This document shows positions 43,828 to 52,140 of a DNA stretch of 64,000 nt, one piece after another. The DNA comes from Streptomyces diastatochromogenes. Its GTDB lineage: Bacteria > Actinomycetota > Actinomycetes > Streptomycetales > Streptomycetaceae. The translations under genes and the position numbers were made by a program. The stretch covers positions 1-64,000 of the forward strand of contig LIQL01000130.1 in the NCBI GenBank assembly GCA_001418405.1, written 5' to 3'. A model generated the notes under the pieces. It saw nothing but the letters and a program-made list of their open reading frames with translations, ran no database searches and was not told where the DNA came from. Each line of letters starts with the position of its first letter. Positions within the stretch are counted from its first letter, which is position 1.

Positions 43828-46773
43828 TCAGCCGCCGGCCCCGGCCCCGGCCCCGTTCCCGCGCCGGCGGCCCGGTGGGTCCGCGAGGGCGTCCCGTACG
43901 AGTTCGAGGGGGTGGCGCGCGGCGTGGTGCGTGGTGTGGGCGATCTGCTGGCGGCACGAGACGCCGGTGGCCGTGACGACGGTGGTCGGGGGCTCGGCGG
44001 CGAGCGCCGGGACGAGGCGGTCGCGGGCGATGCGCAGCGACAGGTCGTAGTGCTCGGCCTCGAAGCCGAAGGAGCCGGCCATTCCGCAGCAGCCGGCATC
44101 CAGTTCGGTGACGTGGGCGCCGGGGATGCGGCGCAGCAGGGCCACCGTGGCGGCGGTGCCGACCTCCGCCTTCTGGTGGCAGTGCCCGTGGTAGACGATG
44201 CGCCCACCGGCGTAGGGGTTGTCGGGGCGCAGGTGGAGCCGCCCGGCGTCGATGGCCTCGGTGAGCAGTTCCTCGGTCTGCCGGACGCGTGCGGCGACCT
44301 CGCGGACCTCCGGGGCGTCGGGATGCAGACGGAGGTGCTCGTCGCGCAGGGTGAGGAGGCAGGAGGGTTCGCATCCGGTGATCGGGCCGTCGGTGGCGGC
44401 CAGTCGGCGGGTGAGGGCGAGCGAGGCCGTCGCGGCGCGGTCGAGCAGGCCCTTGGAGTAGGCGGCCCGGCCGCAGCAGCCGCGGCTCTCCAACCGGACC
44501 GCCCAGCCGGCGCGTTCGAGGAGTTCGATGGCGGCCCGGCCGACCGCCGGCTCGGTGTAGGTGGTGAAGGAGTCCGCGAGGAAGGTGACGGTTCCCAACG
44601 GTGCCTGCCGGCCGGGCGCGATGCGGTGCTGATACCAGCGGACGAGGTTGCCGCGGAGCGGGAGGGGGAGCGGGCGGTCGGCGGCGAGGCCGAGCCGCTG
44701 CGCCAGCACATGGCGGGCGCCGGGGATGTGTTGGAGCAGGGCGGGGAGGGGGGCGGTGGCGGAGCCGAGGCGGTTGAGCGTCCGGACGGCGCCGAAGAGA
44801 CGGCTGCGCAGCGGGACGCCGTGCAGGTCGTGGCGGTGCGAGAGGGCCTCGGCCTTGAGGGCGGCCAGGTCGACGCCGAGCGGGCACTCGCTCCGGCACG
44901 CCTTGCACATCAGGCACAGGTCGAGGACCTCGTGCAGGCGGTCGTCCCCGAGCGCGGCCCTGGGGTCGGGCGCGGACAGCGCTTTGACGAGGGCGCCGGC
45001 GCGTCCCCGGGTGGCGTGCTGCTCCTCACGGGTCGCCATGTAGGACGGGCACATGGTGCCGTGCGCGTCCTTGCGGCACAGTCCGATGTTCATGCACCGG
45101 TCGGCGGCGCCGCGCATCCCACCGGTGTCGGCGAAGTCCAGGCGGGTGCGCAGTCCGGGAGCGGGGGGCAGGGCGGGGTCGCGCAGGTGGTCGGTCATCG
45201 GCCCGGCGTCGACGATCTTGCCGGGGTTGAGGCGGGCGTCGGGGTCGAAGAGGCGTTTCACCGCGCGCATCGCGTCGTAGAGCTCGTCGCCGAACAGCCG
45301 GCGGTTGAACTCGCTGCGGGCCAGCCCGTCGCCGTGTTCGCTGGAGTTGGCTCCGCCGTACTCCGCGGCGAGGTCGCGGACCTCCTCGGCGACGGCGCGC
45401 AGCGCGGCGACCCGTGCGGGGTCGGTGAGGTCGACGAACGGGCGGATGTGCAGGCAGCCGACGGAGGCGTGGCCGTAGAAGCCGGCGGTCATGTCGTGCC
45501 GGTCGAGGATCTCCTTGAAGCGGCGGGTGTAGGCGGGCAGGTGGGCGGGGTCGACGGCGGTGTCCTCGACGAAGGCCAGGGGGCGGTGGGTGCCCGAACC
45601 GGCGGCCATCAGCAGACCGAGCGAGGACTTGCGGACTTTGAGCAGGGCGGCCTGATCGCCGGGCGTCTCGGCGGTCAGGGTGTGGTAGCCGTGGCCGTGA
45701 CGCCGCCACCGGCCCGCCAAGTCGGCCAGTCGGCAGCGGAGTTCTTCCTCGTCGTCGCCGGTGAGGCTGACGAAGAGCAGGGCCTCGGGGGTGCCGTGCA
45801 GGAGTGCGTCGAGCGAGGCGTATTCGATCTTGCGGCGGGCGAGGTCGAGGATGGTGCGGTCCATCAGCTCCACGGCCGCGGGATCGCAGGCGAGGGCGTC
45901 GCCGGTGGCCTCGACGGCGGCGGCGACGGAGGCGAAGTGGCCGACGGCGAAGACGGTGCGGGCGGGCTGGGGGACGAGGCGGACCTCGGCTGCGGTGACG
46001 AGGGCGAGGGTGCCCTCGGAGCCGACCAGGAAACGGGCCGGGTCGAAGGGGCGTCCGGCGCCGGCGTCGGCGGCGACGCGGTCGAGGCGGTAGCCGCCGG
46101 CCCGGCGCCAGTGGGTGGGGTAGCCGGTGGCGATGGCGTCGGCGTGTGCCGCGGCGAGGGCGGGCAGTTCGCGGTGGATGCGGCCGTCCAGGGTGGCGCG
46201 GGCGGCGCGCCGGGCGCGTTCGGGCTCGGGCACGGGGGCGAGGCGTGCGCTCGTGCCGTCGGAGAGGACCACCTCCAGAGCCAGGACGTGGTCGATGGTC
46301 ATGCCGTGCCGCAGCGAGCCGCTGCCCGCGGAGTTGTTGCCGAGCATGCCGCCGAGGGTGGCCCGGTTGCTGGTGGAGGTGTCCGGCCCGAAGACGAGGC
46401 CGTGCGCGGCGGCGGCGCGGTTGAGCTGGTCCTGGACGACGCCGGGTTGGACCCGGGCGGTGCGGGCGGCGGGGTCGAGGTCGGTGATCCGGTCGAGGTG
46501 GCGGGAGAAGTCGAGGACCAGGCCGGCGCCGACGGTCTGTCCGGCGAGGCTGGTGCCGGCACCGCGGGCGGTCACGGTGGTGTCGTGTGCGGCGGCGGCG
46601 CGCACGGCCGCGGCGACGTCCTCGGCGTGCCGCGGGAAGGCGACGCCGAGCGGGGTGATGGCGTACATGCTGGCGTCTCGGGAGTACAGGTGGCGGGTGT
46701 AGTCGTCGAAGGCGACCTCCCCGTCGAGGTCGCGCACGAGGCGCCGCCGCAGCGCCTCGCCGGCGGCGCTCAT
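43828..46773 (-). CDS. FAD- and Fe-S-containing glycolate/D-lactate dehydrogenase-type fusion
   Basis: About 981 residues (start ATG 46773). Front half: FAD-binding type 4 (PLGVAFPRHAEDVAAAV, TVTARGAGTSLAGQTVGAGL, STSNRATLGGMLGNNSAGS, PARFLVGSEGTLALVTAAEV) and FAD-oxidase C domain (GHASVGCLHIRPFVDLTD, GANSSEHGDGLARSEF, DARLNPGKIVDAGP). Back half: ferredoxin-type Cys clusters (CMNIGLCRKDAHGTMCPS, CLMCKACRSECPLGV) and two CCG domains (RGCCGRAAYSKG, DAGCCGMAGSFGFEAE). This unites what are GlcD and GlcF subunits in other bacteria. It oxidises a 2-hydroxyacid (glycolate, D-lactate or D-2-hydroxyglutarate). The aminotransferase gene is just upstream. Confidence 0.85.
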   Translation of the reverse strand: MSAAGEALRRRLVRDLDGEVAFDDYTRHLYSRDASMYAITPLGVAFPRHAEDVAAAVRAAAAHDTTVTARGAGTSLAGQTVGAGLVLDFSRHLDRITDLDPAARTARVQPGVVQDQLNRAAAAHGLVFGPDTSTSNRATLGGMLGNNSAGSGSLRHGMTIDHVLALEVVLSDGTSARLAPVPEPERARRAARATLDGRIHRELPALAAAHADAIATGYPTHWRRAGGYRLDRVAADAGAGRPFDPARFLVGSEGTLALVTAAEVRLVPQPARTVFAVGHFASVAAAVEATGDALACDPAAVELMDRTILDLARRKIEYASLDALLHGTPEALLFVSLTGDDEEELRCRLADLAGRWRRHGHGYHTLTAETPGDQAALLKVRKSSLGLLMAAGSGTHRPLAFVEDTAVDPAHLPAYTRRFKEILDRHDMTAGFYGHASVGCLHIRPFVDLTDPARVAALRAVAEEVRDLAAEYGGANSSEHGDGLARSEFNRRLFGDELYDAMRAVKRLFDPDARLNPGKIVDAGPMTDHLRDPALPPAPGLRTRLDFADTGGMRGAADRCMNIGLCRKDAHGTMCPSYMATREEQHATRGRAGALVKALSAPDPRAALGDDRLHEVLDLCLMCKACRSECPLGVDLAALKAEALSHRHDLHGVPLRSRLFGAVRTLNRLGSATAPLPALLQHIPGARHVLAQRLGLAADRPLPLPLRGNLVRWYQHRIAPGRQAPLGTVTFLADSFTTYTEPAVGRAAIELLERAGWAVRLESRGCCGRAAYSKGLLDRAATASLALTRRLAATDGPITGCEPSCLLTLRDEHLRLHPDAPEVREVAARVRQTEELLTEAIDAGRLHLRPDNPYAGGRIVYHGHCHQKAEVGTAATVALLRRIPGAHVTELDAGCCGMAGSFGFEAEHYDLSLRIARDRLVPALAAEPPTTVVTATGVSCRQQIAHTTHHAARHPLELVRDALADPPGRRRGNGAGAGAGG

Positions 46774-46864
46774 GCCGACACCCCGTTCCGGTCGGCCCCG
46801 CGCGTGCGAGGCCCGCACCGTTCGAAGGGAGTTTCGCCCTTCTTGTCCATGCCGTCCATGTGGT

Positions 46865-48058
46865 TCATGAGGTGCTCATTGCGTCGAGCGCGGCGGTGAG
46901 TCCTGCCGGGTCGGCCGGGAGGCCGTGGGCGGCCAGGCCCATCTGGACGCCGGCCAGCGCCCCGGCGAGTTGCAGGTCGCTCAGCTGCCCCAGGTGGCCG
47001 ATGCGGAACACCCGCCCGGCGAGCCGCCCGAGGCCGTTGCCGAGGGACATGTCGTAGCGGTCCAGGACGGTGGCGCGGAACGCGTCGGCGTCCTGGCCGT
47101 CCGGCATCAGCACGGCGGTCAGGGTGGACGAGTGTGCGCGCGGGTCGGCGCAGAGCACGGTCAGGCCCCAGCCGCGGACGGCGGCGCGGGTCGCGGCGGC
47201 GTGCCGCGCGTGCCGGGCGAAGACCTGCGGCAGGCCCTCCGCCGCCAGCAGGTCGAGGGCGACGTCGAGGCCGTAGAGCAGGTTGGTGGCCGGGGTGTAG
47301 GGGAAGCTGCCGTGTTCGGCGGTGTCGAGCAGGGGGTCCCAGTCCCAGTAGGCGCGGGGCAGGCGGGCGGTGCGGTGGGCTTCGAGGGCGCGCGGACCGA
47401 TGGCGTTGAGGCCGAGTCCCGGTGGGAGCATCAGGCCCTTCTGGGAGCCGGCGACGGTGACGTCGACGCCCCACTCGTCGTGCCGGTACTCGGTGGAGCC
47501 GAGCGAGGAGACGGTGTCGACCAGGAACAACGCCGGATGTGATGCCTCGTCAAGTGCCCTGCGCAGCAGGGGAACAGGGCTGGTGACGCCGGTTGAGGTC
47601 TCGTTGTGGACGACGCAGACGGCCTTGATGCGGTGCTGCGGGTCGTGGGCGAGCCGGGCGGCGAGGGTGGCGGGGTCGGCGCCGTGGCGCCAGTCGCCGG
47701 GGACGACTTCGACGTCGAGGCCGAGACGTTCGGCCAGCTCCTGCCAGAGCACCGCGAAGTGGCCGGTCTCGAAGAACAGCACCCGGTCGCCGGGGCTGAG
47801 GGTGTTGACCAGGGCGGCCTCCCAGGCTCCGGTGCCCGAGCTGGGGTAGAGGGCGATCGGTCCGGTCGTGCCGAAGACCGGGCCGAGGCGGGTCACCACG
47901 TGCCGGGCCAACTCGGCGAAGGCAGGCCCACGGTGGTCGATGGTGGGCGCGGCGAGCGCGCGCAGCACCGGGTCGGGGACGTTGGTGGGGCCCGGGATCT
48001 GGAGGAAGTGGCGGCCGGCGGTGTGGAACGAACTGGTCTGCCGTTGGGGGGAGTTCAC
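46865..48058 (-). CDS. Alanine-glyoxylate-type class V aminotransferase
   Basis: A 397-residue PLP enzyme. It opens HFLQIPGPTNVPDPVLRALA, then HRGPAFAELARHVVTRLGPV, YPSSGTGAWEAALVNTLSPGD and the PLP-Lys in VAGSQKGLMLPPGLGLNAIG; VVHNETSTGVTSPV and DTVSSLGSTEY are also typical of serine-glyoxylate/alanine-glyoxylate aminotransferases. It would convert glyoxylate made by the downstream oxidase to glycine. It starts at GTG 48058 and is divergent from the IclR gene, with a 100-bp shared promoter. The family is firm; the amino donor is not. Confidence 0.9.
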   Translation of the reverse strand: MNSPQRQTSSFHTAGRHFLQIPGPTNVPDPVLRALAAPTIDHRGPAFAELARHVVTRLGPVFGTTGPIALYPSSGTGAWEAALVNTLSPGDRVLFFETGHFAVLWQELAERLGLDVEVVPGDWRHGADPATLAARLAHDPQHRIKAVCVVHNETSTGVTSPVPLLRRALDEASHPALFLVDTVSSLGSTEYRHDEWGVDVTVAGSQKGLMLPPGLGLNAIGPRALEAHRTARLPRAYWDWDPLLDTAEHGSFPYTPATNLLYGLDVALDLLAAEGLPQVFARHARHAAATRAAVRGWGLTVLCADPRAHSSTLTAVLMPDGQDADAFRATVLDRYDMSLGNGLGRLAGRVFRIGHLGQLSDLQLAGALAGVQMGLAAHGLPADPAGLTAALDAMSTS

Positions 48059-48084
48059 GTGAGCGGTCCCTTCCCTGGAGGGTT

Positions 48085-48101
48085 GTGCCGTGTGGTGGCA
48101 C
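48085..48101. promoter_or_regulatory. Candidate IclR-type operator
   Basis: GTGCC-gtgtggt-GGCAC in the divergent promoter between the aminotransferase and IclR genes. Symmetry and position only. Confidence 0.4.
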
Positions 48102-48157
48102 GCTGTACCGTCTCAAGGCACGAGGAGCGTAGGGCCGTTCTCTGGAGGGAGTCAACG

Positions 48158-48928
48158 GTGCAGAACGTGCGAAACGCGCTGCGCGTGTTGGAGGAGGTGG
48201 CCGAGCGCCAGCCGATCGGCGTCGCCGACCTGGCGCGCGCGATGGACCTGCCGAAGAGCTCGGTGCAGCGCACGCTCGGCACGCTGCACGAGGCGGGTTG
48301 GATACGTCCCGCCGAAGGCCGCCCGACCCGCTGGCAGGTGACCGCCAAGGCGCTGCACGTGGGCCGCCGCGCCACCGGCGAATTGGGGCTGCGGGACGCC
48401 GCGGTGCCGGTGATGGAGGAGCTGCGGGCGCGTACGGACGAGACGGTCCACCTGGCGGTGCCGGAGGGCGAACGGGTCGTGCTCGTCGAACGGTTGGAGA
48501 CCAGTCAGCCGGTGCGGATCATCCTCCCACTGGGGCAGGTCCTGCCGGTGCACGCGTCGGCGAACGGCAAGGCGGTGCTGGCGGCCCGGTCGGACGCGGA
48601 GGTGGCGGAGCAACTGGCCGGCGGGCTGGCCCGGTTCACGGAGACGACGGCGACGGACCCGGCGGCGCTGCGTGCGGAGGTCGACGAGATCAGGGCGCGT
48701 GGTTGGGCGGTGAACCGCGGTGAGTGGCGGGCGGACGTGTCCGCGGTGGCGGCGGCGGTGCTGGGCGAGTCCGGACGCCCGGTGGCGAGCCTCAGTGTGA
48801 ACGTGCCGACCGCTCGACTGACGGACCCGATGCGGGACCGGTTCGGGGCGCTGGTCGCCGAGGCGGCGGGACGACTGAGCGAGGCGCTGGGTGGGCGCCC
48901 GGGGCGCTCGGCATCGAGAAGGGCGTGA
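48158..48928 (+). CDS. IclR-family regulator
   Basis: A 256-residue IclR regulator, GTG start (GGAGGGA seven bases before). The wHTH (about 1-60) reads VQNVRNALRVLEEVAERQPI, VADLARAMDLPKSSVQRTL, TLHEAGWIRPAEGRPTRWQV. The effector domain has GERVVLVERLETSQPVRIIL, PLGQVLPVHASANGKAVLAA and VNRGEWRADVSAVAAAVLGE, in place of the usual GxS/Y-C motif region. IclR proteins sense small acids such as glyoxylate or pyruvate. Flanking permease, oxidase and aminotransferase genes make a glycolate/glyoxylate signal likely (inferred). Confidence 0.9.
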   Translation: MQNVRNALRVLEEVAERQPIGVADLARAMDLPKSSVQRTLGTLHEAGWIRPAEGRPTRWQVTAKALHVGRRATGELGLRDAAVPVMEELRARTDETVHLAVPEGERVVLVERLETSQPVRIILPLGQVLPVHASANGKAVLAARSDAEVAEQLAGGLARFTETTATDPAALRAEVDEIRARGWAVNRGEWRADVSAVAAAVLGESGRPVASLSVNVPTARLTDPMRDRFGALVAEAAGRLSEALGGRPGRSASRRA

Positions 48929-48975
48929 CACGGGGCCTCTTGACGGCAGCAGCACACGCACCCATGCTCTCCGGC

Positions 48976-49012
48976 TGACGGAAAATAGTATCCGAATTGC
49001 GGAATTCCGTCA
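48976..49012. promoter_or_regulatory. Large palindromic operator upstream of the permease gene
   Basis: TGACGGAA at 48976-48983 and TTCCGTCA at 49005-49012 form a perfect 8-bp dyad; inside lie CGGAATTCCG (49000-49009), a perfect 10-bp palindrome, and a smaller TCCG...CGGA pair. The block sits 76 bases upstream of the permease start and just after the IclR gene, in an AT-richer patch, and is the best candidate for the IclR site. Confidence 0.6.
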
Positions 49013-49087
49013 TGCCGTTCGTGCGTTCGCGGACGGATCGAGCACTCCGAGCCCCGGCCCGCTCGGCCGGAGAGAGCGAGTCTCGCC

Positions 49088-50692
49088 GTGTACCGTCAAG
49101 TCACCGATCCCTTAGGCAACTTGGGGCTCACCGCGCTGCTGGCCGCCGCCCCACTCCTGGTCCTCCTGATACTGCTGGGCGTGCTGCGAATGGCCTCCCA
49201 CCGGGCCGCCCTGTGGAGCCTGGCCAGTGCCGTCGTCATCGCCCTCGCCGCCTACCGGATGCCGCCCGGCCAGATCGCGGCCGGTGCCGCGGAGGGAGCG
49301 GCGTTCGGCCTCTTCCCGATCGTCTGGATCATTCTCAACGCGGTGTGGATCAACAAGCTCCAGCGCGCCTCCGGCCACTTCGACCTCATCGGCCGGACCT
49401 TCACCTCGCTCTCCCCGGACCCCCGCGTACAGGCCCTCGTCGTCGCCTTCTGCTTCGGCGCCATGATCGAGTCACTGTCGGGGTTCGGCACCCCCATCGC
49501 CATCACCTCGATCATCCTGCTGGGCCTCGGCCTGACCCCGCTCCGCGCCGCCGCCGTGGCCGCCTTCGCCAACACGGCGCCGGCCGCCTTCGGTTCGGTC
49601 GGCAACCCCATCCAGGCGCTCGCCAAGGCCACCGGCCTCCCCGAACACGACCTCGGCGCCATGGTCGGCCGCCAGTCAGCGGTGATCGCCGTGCTGGTCC
49701 CCTTCTTCCTCCTGCTGATCCTGGACGGGCGCCGCGGGCTGCGCGAGGTCTGGCCGGCGGCACTGGTGGCCGGCGTGGCCTTCGGGGTCGGCCAGTACGT
49801 GTGCGCGAACTTCTTCACCTACCAACTGACCGACGTCACGGCCGGCCTCGTCTCGGTGCTGGCCCTCGTGGTCCTCCTGCGCTTCTGGCGCCCCGCCGGG
49901 ACCCACCCCGCAGCCGACTCCGTCCCACGACCGGGGACGGCCCCGCGCCTCCCGCTCCTCCAGGCGTTCGCCCCGTACGCGCTGCTCATCGTGGCGTTCG
50001 CGCTGGTGTCGGTGGACGGCCCGGTGGCCCGCTTCGTCGCGGCGCGCGGCACCTCGTTCCCCTGGCCGGGACTCGACGTCCGCACCGCCGACGGTACGCT
50101 TCCCAAGGCGGCGGTCTACGACTTCAACTGGCTCGGAACGGGCGGTACGGTGCTGCTGGCCGTCGGCGTGCTGACGGTCCTGATCCTGCGGGTCCGGCCC
50201 GGCCGCGCGCTGCGCGCCTACGGTGAGGCGTGCGTCCAGATCCGCTGGGCCGCGCTGTCCATCGGCTGCGTCCTGGCCCTGTCCTACGTCATGAACCTCT
50301 CCGGCATGGCCGTCTCCCTGGGTGCCTGGCTGGCCGGGACGGGCGGTGCGTTCGCGCTGCTGTCGGGCTTCCTGGGCTGGTTCGGGGTGGCGTTGACCGG
50401 GTCGGACACCTCGTCCAACGCCCTGTTCGGCGCGATGCAGGTCGCCGCGGCGCACCGGGTCGGCATGGACGGCCTGTTGGCGGCGGCGACGAACAGCACC
50501 GGCGGCGTACAGGGCAAGGCCGAGGCCATGCAGAACCTCGCGATCGCCTCAAGCGCAGTCGGACTGACGGGCCGGGAGGGCGAGATCCTACGGAAGGTGA
50601 TCGGCTGGAGCCTGTGCGTCCTCGCAGCGCTCTGCCTGGTGGCCTGGGCGCAGACGACACCGTTGCTGAACTGGATGGTGGTGGGCCGGTGA
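49088..50692 (+). CDS. lctP: L-lactate/glycolate permease (LctP family)
   Basis: A 534-residue membrane protein (GTG start) with about 13 helices. Family motifs: ALWSLASAVVIALAAYRMPP, GAAEGAAFGLFPIVWIILNA, FGAMIESLSGFGTPIAITSI, ANTAPAAFGSVGNPIQALAK, GWFGVALTGSDTSSNALFGA and SNSTGGVQGK-like ATNSTGGVQGKAEAMQNLAI. LctP proteins move L-lactate, D-lactate or glycolate with protons. The flavin oxidase/aminotransferase/IclR neighbours suggest glycolate or lactate uptake (inferred). The upstream palindrome probably controls it. Confidence 0.92.
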   Translation: MYRQVTDPLGNLGLTALLAAAPLLVLLILLGVLRMASHRAALWSLASAVVIALAAYRMPPGQIAAGAAEGAAFGLFPIVWIILNAVWINKLQRASGHFDLIGRTFTSLSPDPRVQALVVAFCFGAMIESLSGFGTPIAITSIILLGLGLTPLRAAAVAAFANTAPAAFGSVGNPIQALAKATGLPEHDLGAMVGRQSAVIAVLVPFFLLLILDGRRGLREVWPAALVAGVAFGVGQYVCANFFTYQLTDVTAGLVSVLALVVLLRFWRPAGTHPAADSVPRPGTAPRLPLLQAFAPYALLIVAFALVSVDGPVARFVAARGTSFPWPGLDVRTADGTLPKAAVYDFNWLGTGGTVLLAVGVLTVLILRVRPGRALRAYGEACVQIRWAALSIGCVLALSYVMNLSGMAVSLGAWLAGTGGAFALLSGFLGWFGVALTGSDTSSNALFGAMQVAAAHRVGMDGLLAAATNSTGGVQGKAEAMQNLAIASSAVGLTGREGEILRKVIGWSLCVLAALCLVAWAQTTPLLNWMVVGR

Positions 50693-50740
50693 CCGTACGC
50701 ACCGCCGGGAGAGGTTCGGCCCTCGGTAGCCTTTCTCCTC

Positions 50741-51178
50741 ATGACGCGTGCTTGGATCTTGCCGGTGTTGTTGGTGCTCTGCGGCTCGGTCATTGCGACC
50801 GGGCAGTTCCTCAGCGGGTCTCCCATCGCGGCCGCAACACTGCTGTTGCTGTTCGTGCTGCTCGCAGCGGTGAACTCGCCGCTGGCCTTTCCCAGGTCGA
50901 CCGGTGCCTCCGACGCACAGCGCCGTAGCGCGGCCGATGGCCGGCCGATCGTCTACTGGCGTCCGGGCTGCACGTACTGTCTCCGCTTGCGCCTCCGCTT
51001 GGGCCGCCACGCCCGCCAGCTGCATTGGGTCAACATCTGGCGTGATCCGGCGGGAGCGGCAACGGTGCGGGCGGCCAACGACGGCAACGAGACCGTGCCG
51101 ACCGTCGTCGTGGCCGGCCGGCCGCACACCAACCCCGATCCCGCGTGGGTGCGTGAACAGCTCTCCCGCCCCGCTTGA
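50741..51178 (+). CDS. Membrane-anchored glutaredoxin-like protein
   Basis: A 145-residue protein with two N-terminal membrane helices (residues about 4-21 and 27-46) and a soluble glutaredoxin-fold part from about 65. The redox motif is VYWRPGCTYCLRLRLRLGRH, a CxxC pair of the mycoredoxin type, followed by HWVNIWRDPAGAATVRAANDG and the cis-Pro segment NETVPTVVVAGRPHTNPDPA. In actinobacteria such proteins reduce mycothiol-mixed disulfides. Membrane anchoring suggests a role on the inner face of the membrane. Two genes later begins the MarR/hydrolase pair. Confidence 0.85.
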   Translation: MTRAWILPVLLVLCGSVIATGQFLSGSPIAAATLLLLFVLLAAVNSPLAFPRSTGASDAQRRSAADGRPIVYWRPGCTYCLRLRLRLGRHARQLHWVNIWRDPAGAATVRAANDGNETVPTVVVAGRPHTNPDPAWVREQLSRPA

Positions 51179-51551
51179 ACAAGAGCGGTGCCCCAGCCGA
51201 GGGCGACGGCGTGGGAAGCTCCACGTCCATCTCCGCCTGGCCGGACCACGGAGCAGGCCCCGGCGGGGGCGCCGTTGACCAGCTCTCCAGCCGTAGGGAG
51301 GCCCGGATGACTTGCGAGGGGACCTGTAGATAGACCATGCCGGGCGCCGAGACCAGCCACCTCGATAAGTCCGCGTTCGGGGTGTGGGTGTCCACACTGG
51401 TGTCGACCAGCCCGAAGATGCGGTGGTTCGGGGAGACCGTGGTCTCGAACGCGTCCAGGAGCCTGCTCAACTGCGCACCTCTCAGGGCTGATCGGGGTCG
51501 AGCGAAACCTAACAACACCGCAGAGGTCGAGGGGCGGGGCCTTCGTGCCAC
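51179..51551 (-). pseudogene. Probable truncated hypothetical gene
   Basis: The minus strand reads from a possible TTG at about 51470 (AGAGG before it) or ATG 51551: SRLLDAFETTVSPNHRIFGL, VDTSVDTHTPNADLSRWLVS, APGMVYLQVPSQVIRASLRL and QAEMDVELPTPSPSAGAPLL. That is a coherent, compact protein start, but past 51190 the frame degenerates and enters the antisense of the glutaredoxin-like gene. The C-terminal part seems lost. The rest of this 436-base gap holds nothing else. Confidence 0.45.
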
Positions 51552-51614
51552 GCATACACCGCATCCCGCTCCGACGACCCGAACCGGATGGCGACCGGGG
51601 CGCCAGTCAGCAGG

Positions 51615-52097
51615 TCAGCCGGTGGGTGTGCCGACCTGATCGCGTTCGAGCGTGCCGCGCAGGGTCGACAGGGCCTGCGCGACTGCCGACAGGGCGGGGG
51701 CGTCCAGGGCGTCTCCGAGGAGCTCGGCCAGGCCGCCCGTGACGGTCCGTTCCGACTCCTCGACGAGCCGCGCGCCGTCGTCGGTCAGGGCCAGCAGGGA
51801 GGACCTGCGGTCCGCCGGGTTCGGCCGACGAGCGGCCCAACCGTGCTTCTCCAGGCGGTCGATGCCCTTGCTGGTCGCCCCGACGCCGATGGCGAACTCG
51901 GCGGCGAGGTCCGCCACCCGGCATCCGGGGTGGTCGCGCAGGTAGCTCAGGAACTCGTACTGCGAGGTGACGATCCCGTGCCGCTCGCGGAGACGGTCGT
52001 TGAGGGCGTTGTACAGGCGCGTCTCGCACCGGACCAGGTCGGCGAACAGTCCGGAGAAGTCAGCTGCGGCGCGCTCTCCGCTCGATGTATATTCCAC
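51615..52097 (-). CDS. MarR-family regulator
   Basis: A 160-residue MarR protein with GTG start at 52097. The winged helix spans about 40-110: HGIVTSQYEFLSYLRDHPGC, RVADLAAEFAIGVGATSKGI, DRLEKHGWAARRPNPADRRS and SLLALTDDGARLVEES. The start was placed at GTG because homology begins there and the divergent operator overlaps it. It diverges from the alpha/beta-hydrolase gene at 52141, which is probably its target. The ligand is unknown, likely a phenolic acid (inferred from the family). Confidence 0.88.
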   Translation of the reverse strand: MEYTSSGERAAADFSGLFADLVRCETRLYNALNDRLRERHGIVTSQYEFLSYLRDHPGCRVADLAAEFAIGVGATSKGIDRLEKHGWAARRPNPADRRSSLLALTDDGARLVEESERTVTGGLAELLGDALDAPALSAVAQALSTLRGTLERDQVGTPTG

Positions 52098-52105
52098 GGC
52101 ATATA
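52088..52105. promoter_or_regulatory. Candidate MarR operator
   Basis: TATAT-tccacggc-ATATA, a dyad in the AT-rich gap between the MarR and hydrolase genes that overlaps the MarR start codon. Confidence 0.5.
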
Positions 52106-52140
52106 GTGTACAGGAAGCTACTTCTGGCAGGAGTATGTCC

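Noticed and set aside
43912-46899. A long plus-strand open frame (995 codons) antisense to the FAD/Fe-S oxidase
   Set aside because: It mirrors the real gene, is rich in Gly/Arg/Val without motifs, and its opposite strand carries clear FAD and cysteine motifs.
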